Assembly: GCA_040289115.1 (NCBI GenBank)
Contig: PSKS01000004.1
Location: 41,177 to 105,176 of the forward strand
Direction: 5' to 3'
Length of the DNA stretch: 64,000 nucleotides
From: JAUQQI01 sp040289115
Lineage (GTDB): Bacteria > Chloroflexota > Dehalococcoidia > JAUQQI01
Shown: positions 17,532 to 25,745 of the stretch, piece by piece
Layout of the letters: every line of letters starts with the position of its first letter
How positions within the stretch are numbered: position 1 is the first letter of the stretch
The notes under the pieces: generated by a model
The model's database searches: none
Seen by the model: only the letters and a program-made list of their open reading frames with translations
What the model was told of the DNA's origin: nothing
Made by a program: the position numbers and the translations under genes

Positions 17532-18352
17532 TTTAAAGCGTCCCCCGGCAAACCCGAGCCAACGGCAACCCATTTCAGGGCGAAAAGTTGGCAAGCGTTG
17601 GCCGTCGTCTGCGCTATTACCGCCTCCACCGGGGCCGACCAAAGCCCGGCCAGAACCCTGACCACCTCCACCAGGTAGGCCGGTTCGTTCCGCCGGCCCC
17701 GCCAGGGCTGGGGCGGAAGGTAGGGGGCGTCGGTCTCCACCACCACCCGGTCTCGGGGAAGCCGGGCCACTACCTCCCGGAGCCGGTCGTTCTTCGGGTA
17801 GGTGATGGCCCCGCCGACGCCGAAGTAAAACCCAAGGGTCCCCGCCTCCTCAGCCGCGGCCAGGTCGCCACTGAAGGCGTGGAACACCCCCCGCAGGCGC
17901 GGCCCCAGCCGCCGGCGCTGCGCCCGGAGCAGCTCCAGCATCCGGGGCCAGGCCTCCCGGGTGTGGACCACCACCGGCAAGTCCACCTCCACCGCCAGCT
18001 CCAGCTGGGCGATAAACGCCTGCTCCTGGACCTCCGGCGGGAAGTACATCCGGTAAAAATCGAGCCCGACCTCCCCAATGGCGACCACCTTCGGCCGGCC
18101 CGCCAGGTCGGCAAGGGCAGCCAGGGCGCCGGCGTCCAGCCGGCCGGCACTGCCGGGGTGGAAGCCTACGGCCGCGAAAACCCCGGGCTCGGTTGCCGCA
18201 ATCTCCAGGTTCTCCCGGGCGGTGTCCAGGTCCAGGGCCGCACTTACGAAGACGTTTACCCCCGCCTGGCGGGCGCGGGCAAGGACCGCCCCCAGGTCTT
18301 CCCGGAACTGTGGGTCGAAGAGGTGCAGGTGGGTGTCTGCCAGCGACTGCAT
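17528..18352 (-). CDS. tatD: TatD family metal-dependent hydrolase
   Basis: A 274-residue TIM-barrel nuclease. Metal-binding motifs are DTHLHL at residues 7-12, the glutamate in GEVGLDFYR, the histidine in VVVHTREAW, and the aspartate in VVETDAPYLPP. Family members act as 3'-5' exonucleases/DNases in the cytoplasm. It shares four bases with the downstream prenyl synthase start, so the two are coupled. Confidence 0.94.
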   Translation of the reverse strand: MQSLADTHLHLFDPQFREDLGAVLARARQAGVNVFVSAALDLDTARENLEIAATEPGVFAAVGFHPGSAGRLDAGALAALADLAGRPKVVAIGEVGLDFYRMYFPPEVQEQAFIAQLELAVEVDLPVVVHTREAWPRMLELLRAQRRRLGPRLRGVFHAFSGDLAAAEEAGTLGFYFGVGGAITYPKNDRLREVVARLPRDRVVVETDAPYLPPQPWRGRRNEPAYLVEVVRVLAGLWSAPVEAVIAQTTANACQLFALKWVAVGSGLPGDALN

Positions 18353-18372
18353 CTAAAGCTTTGCCCAGGGTG

Positions 18373-18381
18373 ATTTTAACA
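18373..18381 (-). promoter_or_regulatory. Extended -10 promoter of the tatD operon
   Basis: On the minus strand TG-T-TAAAAT (18381 down to 18373) forms an extended -10 element. It lies 20 bases before the tatD ATG, in a 46-base gap. The same TGn-TAnnnT shape is found before rsmD, clpB and the aldehyde dehydrogenase gene. Confidence 0.5.
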
Positions 18382-18398
18382 TAGAACTTCGGACCCGA

Positions 18399-19223
18399 TT
18401 AGGCCGGCTGGTAACTTACGATGCGGTCCAGCCGGAAGGTTCGGGACTCCCCCCGCAGGTAGCAGAAGGCCACCAGGTAGACCGCGCCACCCTGGGCAAA
18501 GACGTCCAGGGGTTCGATAAGCCAGCTGGTGGGGGTTCCCCGACCGTCGATGTAGTGGACCACCAGGGGGCGGCGGAGCCGCACCGCCTCCTCCAGGTCG
18601 GACGGCATGCGAACTACGGGTCGCATCTCCGGGTAAACCGGCCCGCCCTGCAAAGGAAAGATCCGGTTGGGGTCGATTTCCGCCGAGCCCGTCAGGTCAA
18701 AAACCAGCCGCTCCAGTACCGCCTTCGTCGTATAGGCATCGCTGAGGGCGCGGTGGGGATGGGCGGGACCAAGGCACAACTCCTGGGCGATCGCCCGAAG
18801 GCTGTTGGAACCGAACCGGTAATAGCGCCGGGCCAGCTTAAGGGTATCCAGGGCCGGGTTCCCAGGGTAGGGGACCCCAAGCCGGCTGAGCTCGGCGGCC
18901 AGAAAGTTTAAATCGAAGGGCGCGTTGTGGGCCACGAGGGTGGCCCCGGCGATCAGCTCAAGCAGCCTGGGTAAAAGCTCCCCAAAGCTGGGGGCACCGG
19001 CCAACATCCGGTCGGTCAGGCCGTTTACAGCCGCCGCTCCCGGGGATATCGGCCGCCCCGGGTTAACCAGGCTCGAAAACTCGGCCTCCACCTGCCTGTT
19101 GCGGACCCGAACCAGGCCAACCTCGCAAATCCGGTCTCCCCCGAAAGGGTCGAGGCCAGTGGTTTCAAAGTCTAAATAAACCAAGACCGCCGGCTCCGGC
19201 CGGAAACCACCGTACTCGGTCAT
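18399..19223 (-). CDS. DEDDh 3'-5' exonuclease fused to a WYL domain
   Basis: 274 residues in two parts. Residues 12-175 are a DnaQ/PolC-type exonuclease with all catalytic residues: Asp18 and Glu20 (LDFETTG), Asp104 (AHNAPFD), His157 and Asp162 (HRALSDAYTT). Residues about 208-274 look like a WYL domain: an SH3-like sheet with LVVHYIDGRG, WLIEPLDVF, VYLVAFCYLRGESRTFRLDRI. WYL domains are known as ligand sensors, often for nucleic acids or nucleotides, in regulators linked to DNA damage and CRISPR. The fusion suggests a ligand-gated exonuclease in repair or nucleotide turnover (inference). Confidence 0.9.
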   Translation of the reverse strand: MTEYGGFRPEPAVLVYLDFETTGLDPFGGDRICEVGLVRVRNRQVEAEFSSLVNPGRPISPGAAAVNGLTDRMLAGAPSFGELLPRLLELIAGATLVAHNAPFDLNFLAAELSRLGVPYPGNPALDTLKLARRYYRFGSNSLRAIAQELCLGPAHPHRALSDAYTTKAVLERLVFDLTGSAEIDPNRIFPLQGGPVYPEMRPVVRMPSDLEEAVRLRRPLVVHYIDGRGTPTSWLIEPLDVFAQGGAVYLVAFCYLRGESRTFRLDRIVSYQPA

Positions 19224-19250
19224 GCTGCCCGCTGCAAAGGCATTCGCCGA

Positions 19251-19259
19251 GTTATATCA
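19251..19259 (-). promoter_or_regulatory. Candidate extended -10 for the exonuclease-WYL gene
   Basis: Minus-strand TG-A-TATAAC (19259 down to 19251) lies 27 bases before the gene's ATG at 19223. It shares the divergent 145-base region with the HtrA promoter. Confidence 0.45.
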
Positions 19260-19303
19260 TAAAGCCACCAGGCTCAACAGCCGCCCGAAAGCCGAGCCGG
19301 AAT

Positions 19304-19332
19304 TTGCCAAACTGGCCCGGGCTGGCTAGAAT
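19304..19332 (+). promoter_or_regulatory. Promoter of the HtrA-like protease gene
   Basis: TTGCCA (19304-19309), 17-base spacer, TAGAAT (19327-19332): a good match to a housekeeping sigma-70 promoter. The coding start, GTG 19369, lies 36 bases further on behind a GGGAGGT ribosome site. Confidence 0.65.
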
Positions 19333-19368
19333 CTATCCGCCGGATACTTGGCTGGGAGGTGGTCCCGG

Positions 19369-20511
19369 GTGCGGCCAGGGTTGTGGCCCGTTGCAACGGC
19401 CGTCATTTTAAGCCTAGTTTTCGGGGGCATCGCCGGCGGGTTCGCCGGAACGGTGGCCAGCCTGCTTATCGCCCGGCTGGAGCGCCCCGTCGCCCAGCCA
19501 GCAGGTCCGGGCCAACCGCCCGTGCAGACCCAGGTAACCCTTACGGAAGAGTCGGCCGTTATCCGGGCGGCGGAGAAGGCCGGCCCAGCGGTGGTGACCA
19601 TCGAGACCTCGGCTTCGACCGGCCGAAGCCTCTTTCGGCTGAGCACCGAGGTAGGCTCTGGGGTAATCTTCGCTCCCCAGGGGTTTATTCTCACCAACCG
19701 CCACGTGGTCGAAAACGCCCGCCAGCTCACCATAACCCTGGCCGACGGCCGCCGTTTCCCTGGCCGCCTCATCGGGATCGATCCCTTCGACCAGTCGGAC
19801 CTGGCCATCGTCAAAGTTGACGCCGACGCCGGGCTCCCCGCCGCCGAAATCGGCGACTCAAGCCAGCTGCGGGTCGGCCAGCTGGTGGTGGCCATCGGCA
19901 GTCCCTTGGGCACCTTCCAGAACAGCGTGACCAGTGGGGTGATAAGCGCCCTGGGCCGCACCGTCCAGGTTCAACGTCCGGGCCGGGGCCTGGTCCAGCT
20001 CCGGGACCTGATTCAGACCGACGCCGCCATCAACCAGGGCAACAGCGGCGGGCCCCTGGTAAACTCCCTGGGCCAGGTGATCGGCATCAACACGGTGGTG
20101 GCCGGGGAGGCCCAGAATATCGGCTTCGCCATCCCGATTAACGTGGCCAAACCCATCATGCGCTCTGCCGTGGAAGAGGGCCGCGTCCGACGGCCCTGGC
20201 TGGGAATCTGCTACTTTATGGTGACCGGGGAACTTGCCAACCAGTTCCAGCTCCCGGTAGACTATGGGGCGTATGTATACTGCCAGGATGCCAACCAGCC
20301 GGCGGTCCTCCCCGGCAGTCCCGCCGAGCGGGCCGGCCTCCGGGAACGGGACCTCATCCTGGAGGTTAACAACCGCCGACTGGACAGCCGCTACGCCCTG
20401 GTGGATGCCCTTGCCCAGGCTCGGGTTGGCGAAAGGGTGACCCTCACCGTGCTCCGCTCAGGCCTAACATTCCAGGTCGAGGTGGTGCTGGGGGAGATGC
20501 CTGCCCGCTAG
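19369..20511 (+). CDS. HtrA/DegP-like trypsin-type serine protease with PDZ domain
   Basis: 380 residues from GTG 19369, chosen for its GGGAGGT site 8 bases upstream. An N-terminal membrane segment (about 8-36) anchors or exports it. The S1C protease domain has the complete triad His112 (TNRHVVENA), Asp144 (DQSDLAIVKV) and Ser226 (GNSGGPL). One PDZ domain follows (about 290-375, PGSPAERAGLRERDLIL). Such proteins degrade or refold damaged envelope proteins outside the membrane. It precedes a secreted glycoside hydrolase. Confidence 0.95.
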   Translation: MRPGLWPVATAVILSLVFGGIAGGFAGTVASLLIARLERPVAQPAGPGQPPVQTQVTLTEESAVIRAAEKAGPAVVTIETSASTGRSLFRLSTEVGSGVIFAPQGFILTNRHVVENARQLTITLADGRRFPGRLIGIDPFDQSDLAIVKVDADAGLPAAEIGDSSQLRVGQLVVAIGSPLGTFQNSVTSGVISALGRTVQVQRPGRGLVQLRDLIQTDAAINQGNSGGPLVNSLGQVIGINTVVAGEAQNIGFAIPINVAKPIMRSAVEEGRVRRPWLGICYFMVTGELANQFQLPVDYGAYVYCQDANQPAVLPGSPAERAGLRERDLILEVNNRRLDSRYALVDALAQARVGERVTLTVLRSGLTFQVEVVLGEMPAR

Positions 20512-20617
20512 CCTGGACCGGACAAGCGGCCAGCAGTCCGGCACCCCCGCCGGCGAAACGGTGCGAGATGAGGTCCGTAAAAAGCTGTTTAGCAACCTTG
20601 AGAGGAGGAGTTTAACC

Positions 20618-22432
20618 GTGCGCCTAGGACTTGCGTTTTTAAGCCTGGTTTTGGGCCTGATCCTGCCCATCCTGCCGGCCTTCGGGCCCCAGGGGCCCAC
20701 TGTGGCGCAGGCGGCCGAAGACTGGGACATTCCCGGAGGCCACTTCTTCACTCAAACCCGGGGCAACGCCCCTTCGGGCGGTTACGCCGTCCGGGACGAT
20801 GTGGTGGCCCCCTTTTGGAGCGAGTTTAGGCGACTGGGTGGGGTTCAGGCTGTGGGTTATCCGGTCTCAAGGCGCTTTGTCTGGAACGGCTTCGTGGTCC
20901 AGGCCTTCCAGAAGGCGGTCTTTCAGTGGCGGCCGGAGGTGGGCCGGGTCTACTTCGTAAACGTCTTTGACGAGTTTACCAACCTGGGCAAGGACGGCTG
21001 GCTTGAGGTGGTAAGGTCGACCCCAAGGCCGGCCCAGTTCAACGAACAAGGTCTTAGCTGGGACCAGATTATTGCCCAGCGGCTAAGGCTTTTGGATGAT
21101 TATCCGGCCATTCGGGCGGCATATTTTGGGGTTGGGGACTGGCTTAATTTAAATGGCCTGCCCATGGCCCCGGTGAAGGATTACGGCAACGTCCGGGTCT
21201 TGCGGGCCCAGCGGGTCATCATTCAGCAGTGGCTGGTGGACGTGCCCTGGGCCCGGGCGGGGCAGGTGGTCTTTGCCAACGGGGGCGACGTGGCCAAGGA
21301 GGCCGGCATCATTCCCCAGGCCGCAACCCAGCCCGAGGACCCGGCGGCCTACGGTCCGGCCCCGGTGACTAACCCGCCGGGGGGCACCCCGCCGGCCCCC
21401 TCGGCCCTCGGCTACGGGATGCAGATCGACCCATTCAATGACCTTAACCGGGCCATCGGCCTGGTGCGGCAGGCCGGGTTCAACTGGGTTAAAGTCCAGG
21501 TCCGGTGGGAGGATCTGGAGCCCGTTCGGGGCCAGGTGGCCTGGGATAAGCTCGACCCCGTCGTGAGCGCCGTGAGCGGTGCCGGGCTGAACCTGCTCTT
21601 CAGCGTGGTGACGGCCCCCCGCTGGTCCCGGCCGGCCGACACCGACTTCTCGGTTCCCGGACCCCCGGCCAACCCCCAGGACTACGCCAACTTTGTCGGG
21701 GCCCTGGCCAGCCGCTACCGAGGTAAGGTTCAAGCCTACGAGATCTGGAACGAGCAGAACCTCTGGTACGAGTGGGGCGGTGCCGGCCGCCAAAACGCCG
21801 CCCAGTATGTGACCCTACTCCGGGCCGCCTACGGGGCCATCAAGGCGGCCGACCCAGGGGCCCTGGTGATCACTGGGGCACCGACCCCGGCCGGGACGGT
21901 TAACATAAATGGCCAGCTTCTGGCCATCGACGACTTAGACTACTTCCGCCAGATGTATGCCGCCGGGATGAAGGGCTACTTCGACGGGGTTGGGGTCCAC
22001 CCCAGCGGCTACAACAACCCGCCCGACGACTTTGTTGGGCAGCTGAGCCCGAAGCCCCGGACCTGGAACGGCACCACCCATCCCTCGTTCTTCTTCCGGC
22101 GGTTCGAACAGTACTACCAGGTGATGGTGGAAAACGGCGACGCCGGTAAGAAGCTGTGGTTTACCGAGTTCGGCTGGGCCTCCTCCCCCAATCCGTACCC
22201 GGAGTATGCCTACGCCCGGGACAACTCCGAGCAGGACCAGGCCAGCTACCTGGTTCGGGCCTTCCAGATCGGCCGGGAGCGGGGCTACGTGGCCGTGATG
22301 TTCGTTTGGAACCTAAACTTTGCCTCCTCGGCCGACCCCCAGGACCGGTATGCGAAGCGGGCGTTCTCGATTCTAAACCCGGACTGGACTCCCCGCCCGG
22401 CCTACCTGGCCCTGGCGGCAATGCCGAAATAA
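20618..22432 (+). CDS. Secreted clan-A glycoside hydrolase-like protein
   Basis: 604 residues from GTG 20618, which has GGAGGAG 8 bases upstream. A signal peptide is evident (residues 1-32, cleavage near VAQA-AED). An N-terminal repeat-like domain follows (GGVQAVGYPVSRRF), resembling LGFP-type surface repeats, then a Pro-rich linker around 245-265. The C-terminal (beta/alpha)8 domain carries the paired clan-A glutamates: Glu379 (YEIWNEQNLW, acid/base) and Glu517 (WFTEFGWASS, nucleophile). GH5, GH39 and GH42 are possible families; the substrate is unknown. It probably acts on cell-surface or external polysaccharide. Confidence 0.82.
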   Translation: MRLGLAFLSLVLGLILPILPAFGPQGPTVAQAAEDWDIPGGHFFTQTRGNAPSGGYAVRDDVVAPFWSEFRRLGGVQAVGYPVSRRFVWNGFVVQAFQKAVFQWRPEVGRVYFVNVFDEFTNLGKDGWLEVVRSTPRPAQFNEQGLSWDQIIAQRLRLLDDYPAIRAAYFGVGDWLNLNGLPMAPVKDYGNVRVLRAQRVIIQQWLVDVPWARAGQVVFANGGDVAKEAGIIPQAATQPEDPAAYGPAPVTNPPGGTPPAPSALGYGMQIDPFNDLNRAIGLVRQAGFNWVKVQVRWEDLEPVRGQVAWDKLDPVVSAVSGAGLNLLFSVVTAPRWSRPADTDFSVPGPPANPQDYANFVGALASRYRGKVQAYEIWNEQNLWYEWGGAGRQNAAQYVTLLRAAYGAIKAADPGALVITGAPTPAGTVNINGQLLAIDDLDYFRQMYAAGMKGYFDGVGVHPSGYNNPPDDFVGQLSPKPRTWNGTTHPSFFFRRFEQYYQVMVENGDAGKKLWFTEFGWASSPNPYPEYAYARDNSEQDQASYLVRAFQIGRERGYVAVMFVWNLNFASSADPQDRYAKRAFSILNPDWTPRPAYLALAAMPK

Positions 22433-22458
22433 CGTTCGAATGGTGATGGGACGGGTTC

Positions 22459-22467
22459 TGCTATATT
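22459..22467 (+). promoter_or_regulatory. Extended -10 promoter of rsmD-coaD
   Basis: TG-C-TATATT, an extended -10, lies 16 bases before the rsmD ATG at 22484. No consensus -35 is seen, as expected for extended -10 promoters. The resulting leader would be about 10 bases and lacks a clear Shine-Dalgarno sequence (GGGGCAG is the nearest). Confidence 0.5.
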
Positions 22468-22483
22468 ACTACGGGGCAGAAAC

Positions 22484-23053
22484 ATGCGCATCATCAGCGG
22501 CACCGCCAAAGGACGCCAGCTTAAGGCCCCGAAGGGCGGCCGAACCCGGCCCACATCCGACCTGGTCCGGGGGGCCGTCTTCGACATGCTTACGAGTATG
22601 CGGGCACCCCTTGTGGGCGGGCGGATTCTGGACCTTTACGCCGGGAGTGGGGCCCTGGGCCTGGAAGCCCTGAGCCGGGGGGCCAAATGGGTGGACTTCG
22701 TGGAGCAGGACCCGCAGACGGCCGAAACCATCAAGCAGAACCTGGCTGCCCTGGGGTTTTCTGACCGGGCTAAGGTTTACAAGCTGGCCGTCCGCAAGGC
22801 CCTCCGGGTCCTGGATGGGGCGTATGATATAATCTTCATGGACCCACCTTACAACCTGCCGAACTTTGCCGGCGCCGTTGAGGAGGTGGTTCGGTCCGGG
22901 CGGGCCGGACCCGGCACGGTGCTGGTGGTGGAACACCCCCGGCATGTGGTCCTTCCGGATAGGTTAGACGGGTTTGCCCTCGTGCGGCACCGGGTCTACG
23001 GCGGTACCGCTGTCTCAATCTATGTGAGCCAGGGGGACGAAGACGTCAGGTGA
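22484..23053 (+). CDS. rsmD: 16S rRNA (guanine(966)-N(2))-methyltransferase
   Basis: 189 residues. It has the characteristic N-terminus MRIISGTAKGRQLKAPKG, RPTSDLVRGAVFDML, the SAM-binding loop LDLYAGSGALGLEAL, and the catalytic DPPY in IIFMDPPYNLP. It methylates G966 of 16S rRNA. The coaD start overlaps its stop by 4 bases (GTGA), the common rsmD-coaD arrangement. Confidence 0.96.
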   Translation: MRIISGTAKGRQLKAPKGGRTRPTSDLVRGAVFDMLTSMRAPLVGGRILDLYAGSGALGLEALSRGAKWVDFVEQDPQTAETIKQNLAALGFSDRAKVYKLAVRKALRVLDGAYDIIFMDPPYNLPNFAGAVEEVVRSGRAGPGTVLVVEHPRHVVLPDRLDGFALVRHRVYGGTAVSIYVSQGDEDVR

Positions 23054-23544
23054 GCATCACGGCCCTTTACCCCGGGACCTTCGACCCGGTTACCCTGGGG
23101 CACCTGGATGTGGCCACCCGGGCGGCTCGACTCTTCGACCGGCTGGTGGTCGGGGTGTATGATGCCCCCCCGAAAAACCTGCTTTTCAACACCGAGGAGC
23201 GGGTCCGGCTCTTTCGGGAGGCGGCCAGCCACCTCCCCAACGTGGAGGTGCTCCCCTACAGCGGGCTTACGGTGGATTTTGCCCGCAAGATCCACGCCAA
23301 GGTCATCATTCGGGGCATCCGGGCGTTCGACGACTTTCTTTACGAGTACGAGATGGCTTTAATGAACGCCAAGATGGCCCCGGAAATCGAGACGATAATC
23401 TTAATGACTAAGCTGGAATACTCGTACTTTTCCTCGACCCGGGTGCGGGAGATCGCGCCCCTGGGCGGGGATATCTCAGATCTGGTGCCGCCGAACGTTC
23501 TGGCGGCGGTAAAGGCCAAACTGGCCGAAAGGAGCCGGCGATAG
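23050..23544 (+). CDS. coaD: Pantetheine-phosphate adenylyltransferase
   Basis: 164 residues from GTG. Nucleotidyltransferase motifs are YPGTFDPVTLGHLDV (the T/HxGH signature) and the C-terminal FSSTRVREIAPLGGDIS (the ISSTxIR signature). It makes dephospho-CoA from 4'-phosphopantetheine and ATP, the penultimate step of coenzyme A synthesis, fitting the fatty-acid genes that follow. Its TAG stop overlaps the apparent AUA start of the next gene. Confidence 0.97.
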   Translation: MSITALYPGTFDPVTLGHLDVATRAARLFDRLVVGVYDAPPKNLLFNTEERVRLFREAASHLPNVEVLPYSGLTVDFARKIHAKVIIRGIRAFDDFLYEYEMALMNAKMAPEIETIILMTKLEYSYFSSTRVREIAPLGGDISDLVPPNVLAAVKAKLAERSRR

Positions 23545-24086
23545 ACCTACTCGAGCTTATCGACGAACTGGAAGCGGCCATCGTAAACGCCTTCCGAGTG
23601 CCGGTCGTCGGGAAGGTGCTGGTCGATGAGGCCGAGGTATTGGACCTGATCGACCAGCTCAAGGTTGCTGTGCCCCGGTCGGTGCGGGAGGCAAAAACTG
23701 TCCTGCAGGAGCGGGAGCGCATCCTGGAGCAGGCCCGGGCCGAGGCCGAGCGCATGCTGGCCGAAGCCCAGCGGTACGCCGCGGCCAAGGCCAGCCAGAG
23801 CGAGGTCGTCCTCATCGCCCAACGGCAGGCCGCCGAGCTCCGGCAGGAGGCCGAGCGGGAAGCCGAACGGCTGATCGAGGAAGCCCGTCGGCGGGCTGCC
23901 GAGCTGGTTGGCCGGGCCGAGGAGGAGGCGGCCCGGCGGGAGGCCGAGGCCGACCGCTACGTTCGGGAGGTCTTGACCGACCTGGAGGGCCGCCTTACCG
24001 GCGCCCTGGCGGCCGTTAAAAAGGGTCTTGGGGCGGCGGAGCGTTCCCATGCGGCGGGAAGGAGGGTTGGTCGAAATGCAATATAA
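23541..24086 (+). CDS. Coiled-coil protein (DivIVA/ATPase b-subunit-like), apparent AUA start
   Basis: The frame 23541-24086 encodes about 181 residues. The first 55 (ending VLDLIDQLKVAVPRSV) look like a conserved globular start, and a long Ala/Glu/Arg-rich coiled coil spans about residues 60-150. The earliest ordinary start is GTG 23598, but it lacks a ribosome site and would cut off DLLELIDELEAAIVNAF, which reads as real protein. ATA 23541 sits 6 bases after AAAGGAG and overlaps the coaD stop (ATAG), so AUA initiation is proposed. Similar short coiled-coil proteins sit between coaD and yceD in related genomes, as far as I recall. The function is unknown. Confidence 0.72.
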   Translation: MDLLELIDELEAAIVNAFRVPVVGKVLVDEAEVLDLIDQLKVAVPRSVREAKTVLQERERILEQARAEAERMLAEAQRYAAAKASQSEVVLIAQRQAAELRQEAEREAERLIEEARRRAAELVGRAEEEAARREAEADRYVREVLTDLEGRLTGALAAVKKGLGAAERSHAAGRRVGRNAI

Positions 24087-24600
24087 CGTGGCACAGCTCT
24101 TGAAACAGCCGGTCGGTTCGACCCGAAGCTACCAGTTTGATGAGCAGCTGGAGCCGGTAGATGGGCTTCCCCGGCGGGCCGTGGCCAGGGTCCGGCTGAC
24201 CCGGACCAACCGGGGGATTCTCGTCCAGGGGGCGGCCCGGGTGGAAGTCCACTGCCAGTGCAGCCGCTGCCTGGAGGAGTTTGATACCGAGCTGGAGTTC
24301 GCCTTCGAAGAGGAATACCTGCCGACCCGGGACATCGTCACCGGTGCCCTGCTGCCCCTGCCCGAGGACGACTCGGTGTTCCTCATCGACGAAGGCCACA
24401 TTCTGGACTTTAAAGAGGCCATCCGCCAGTACACGGTGATAAACACCCCGATCCGGGTTCTCTGCCGGCCCGACTGCGCCGGGCTCTGCCCCACCTGCGG
24501 CCAGAACCTGAACCTGGGCCCCTGCGCCTGCCCCCGGGGAGCGGTTGACCCGCGCCTGGCGGCCCTGGCCAAGCTGCTCGACGGCCTGTCTACAGTTTGA
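24076..24600 (+). CDS. yceD: YceD family protein (DUF177)
   Basis: 174 residues from ATG 24076 behind AAGGAGGG (spacing 9), overlapping the previous gene by 11 bases. It contains the DUF177 core (VHCQCSRCLEEFDTELEFAFEEEYLP) and the C-terminal cysteine cluster CRPDCAGLCPTCGQNLN, which can bind zinc. YceD is encoded upstream of rpmF in most bacteria and is linked to 23S rRNA/ribosome assembly. The order yceD-rpmF-fab is kept here. Confidence 0.95.
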   Translation: MQYNVAQLLKQPVGSTRSYQFDEQLEPVDGLPRRAVARVRLTRTNRGILVQGAARVEVHCQCSRCLEEFDTELEFAFEEEYLPTRDIVTGALLPLPEDDSVFLIDEGHILDFKEAIRQYTVINTPIRVLCRPDCAGLCPTCGQNLNLGPCACPRGAVDPRLAALAKLLDGLSTV

Positions 24601-24627
24601 AGCGACCTCCGGAAAGGAGCTAGCAAA

Positions 24628-24810
24628 GTGGGAGCCGTACCGAAGAAGAAACCCAGCAAGCGCCGAACGGCAAATCGGCGGGCCCATTTCAAGGTGGACC
24701 CGGGCCACCTGGTCCCCTGTCCCCGCTGCCACCGTCTCCGCCTCTCACACCGGGTTTGCCCCCACTGCGGCCACTACCGCGGCCGGCAGGTCCTGGAAGT
24801 CGAGGGCTGA
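24628..24810 (+). CDS. rpmF: 50S ribosomal protein L32
   Basis: 60 residues from GTG, with GAAAGGAG 8-9 bases upstream. It starts with the conserved MGAVPKKKPSKRRTANRRAH and has the zinc ribbon CPRCHRLRLSHRVCPHCG. It is a component of the large ribosomal subunit, in the standard place between yceD and the fatty-acid genes. Confidence 0.97.
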   Translation: MGAVPKKKPSKRRTANRRAHFKVDPGHLVPCPRCHRLRLSHRVCPHCGHYRGRQVLEVEG

Positions 24811-24817
24811 GGCGGCG

Positions 24818-25741
24818 GTGGGGGTTGCCCTCCTCTTCCCGGGCCAGGGTTCCCAGGTGGTGGGGATGGGCCGGGACCTTTACGAGGCGTCGCAGGCGGC
24901 CCGGCAGCTCTATTCCCGGGCCGACCGGCTTCTAGGCTTCGGTCTGAGCCGGCTCTGCTTCGAGGGGCCTGAAGAGGCCCTGACCCGGACGGAGAACGCC
25001 CAGCCGGCCATCTTTATTACCAGCCTGGCGTGCCTGGCGGCCGCCCAGGAGTCCGGGGTTATTCAACTGCCGGATGGGGTGCGCTTCGTGGCCGGCCACA
25101 GCCTTGGGGAGTATACGGCCCTGGTGGCGGCGGGGGCCCTGGATTTCGAGGCCGGCCTCAAGCTGGTTTGGGAACGGGGCCGGCTCATGCAGGCGGCCTC
25201 GGAGGCCACCCCAAGCGGCATGGCGGCCATCCTGGGCCTGGCCGAGGAGGCGGTTTTGGAAGTTTGCGCCGAGGCCGGGGTCGAAGTGGCCAACTGGAAC
25301 GCACCGGGTCAGCTGGTTATCAGCGGGCCCAAGGATGCCCTGGAACGGGCCGCCGAGTTGGCCCGAAGCCGGGGGGCCCGTCGGGTGGTCTTTCTTAACG
25401 TCAGCGGGGCCTTTCACTCCCGGGTAATGGCCCCGGCGGCCGCGGGCCTGAAACCCCTCATCGACGCCGCCCCTCTCCGGCCGGCCCAGGTGCCGGTTGT
25501 GGCCAATATCACCGCTCGGCCCATGGTGAGCCCCGAGGAGATACGGGCCGAGCTGCGGGAGCAGATCCTGCGGCCCGTGCGCTGGCAGCAGTCGATGGAA
25601 TATATTATCAAGCAGGGCGTTCGACGCTTCATCGAACTGGGGCCCGGGAAGGTTCTCAGCGGGCTTCTGCGTCGGGTCGACCCGAGGGTCGAGGCCGTTG
25701 CCATCGACGGCCTGGCTGCCCTGGGCCAGCGGGTAAGTTAG
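24818..25741 (+). CDS. fabD: Malonyl CoA-acyl carrier protein transacylase
   Basis: 307 residues from GTG 24818, directly before ALLFPGQGSQVVGMG. The frame is open upstream but there it overlaps yceD and rpmF. The serine nucleophile is in GHSLGEYTAL, and the histidine in VSGAFHSRVM. It loads malonyl groups onto acyl carrier protein. The GTG is 7 bases after the rpmF stop with only weak ribosome-site similarity, so translational coupling is likely. Confidence 0.96.
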   Translation: MGVALLFPGQGSQVVGMGRDLYEASQAARQLYSRADRLLGFGLSRLCFEGPEEALTRTENAQPAIFITSLACLAAAQESGVIQLPDGVRFVAGHSLGEYTALVAAGALDFEAGLKLVWERGRLMQAASEATPSGMAAILGLAEEAVLEVCAEAGVEVANWNAPGQLVISGPKDALERAAELARSRGARRVVFLNVSGAFHSRVMAPAAAGLKPLIDAAPLRPAQVPVVANITARPMVSPEEIRAELREQILRPVRWQQSMEYIIKQGVRRFIELGPGKVLSGLLRRVDPRVEAVAIDGLAALGQRVS

Positions 25742-25745
25742 GGCT

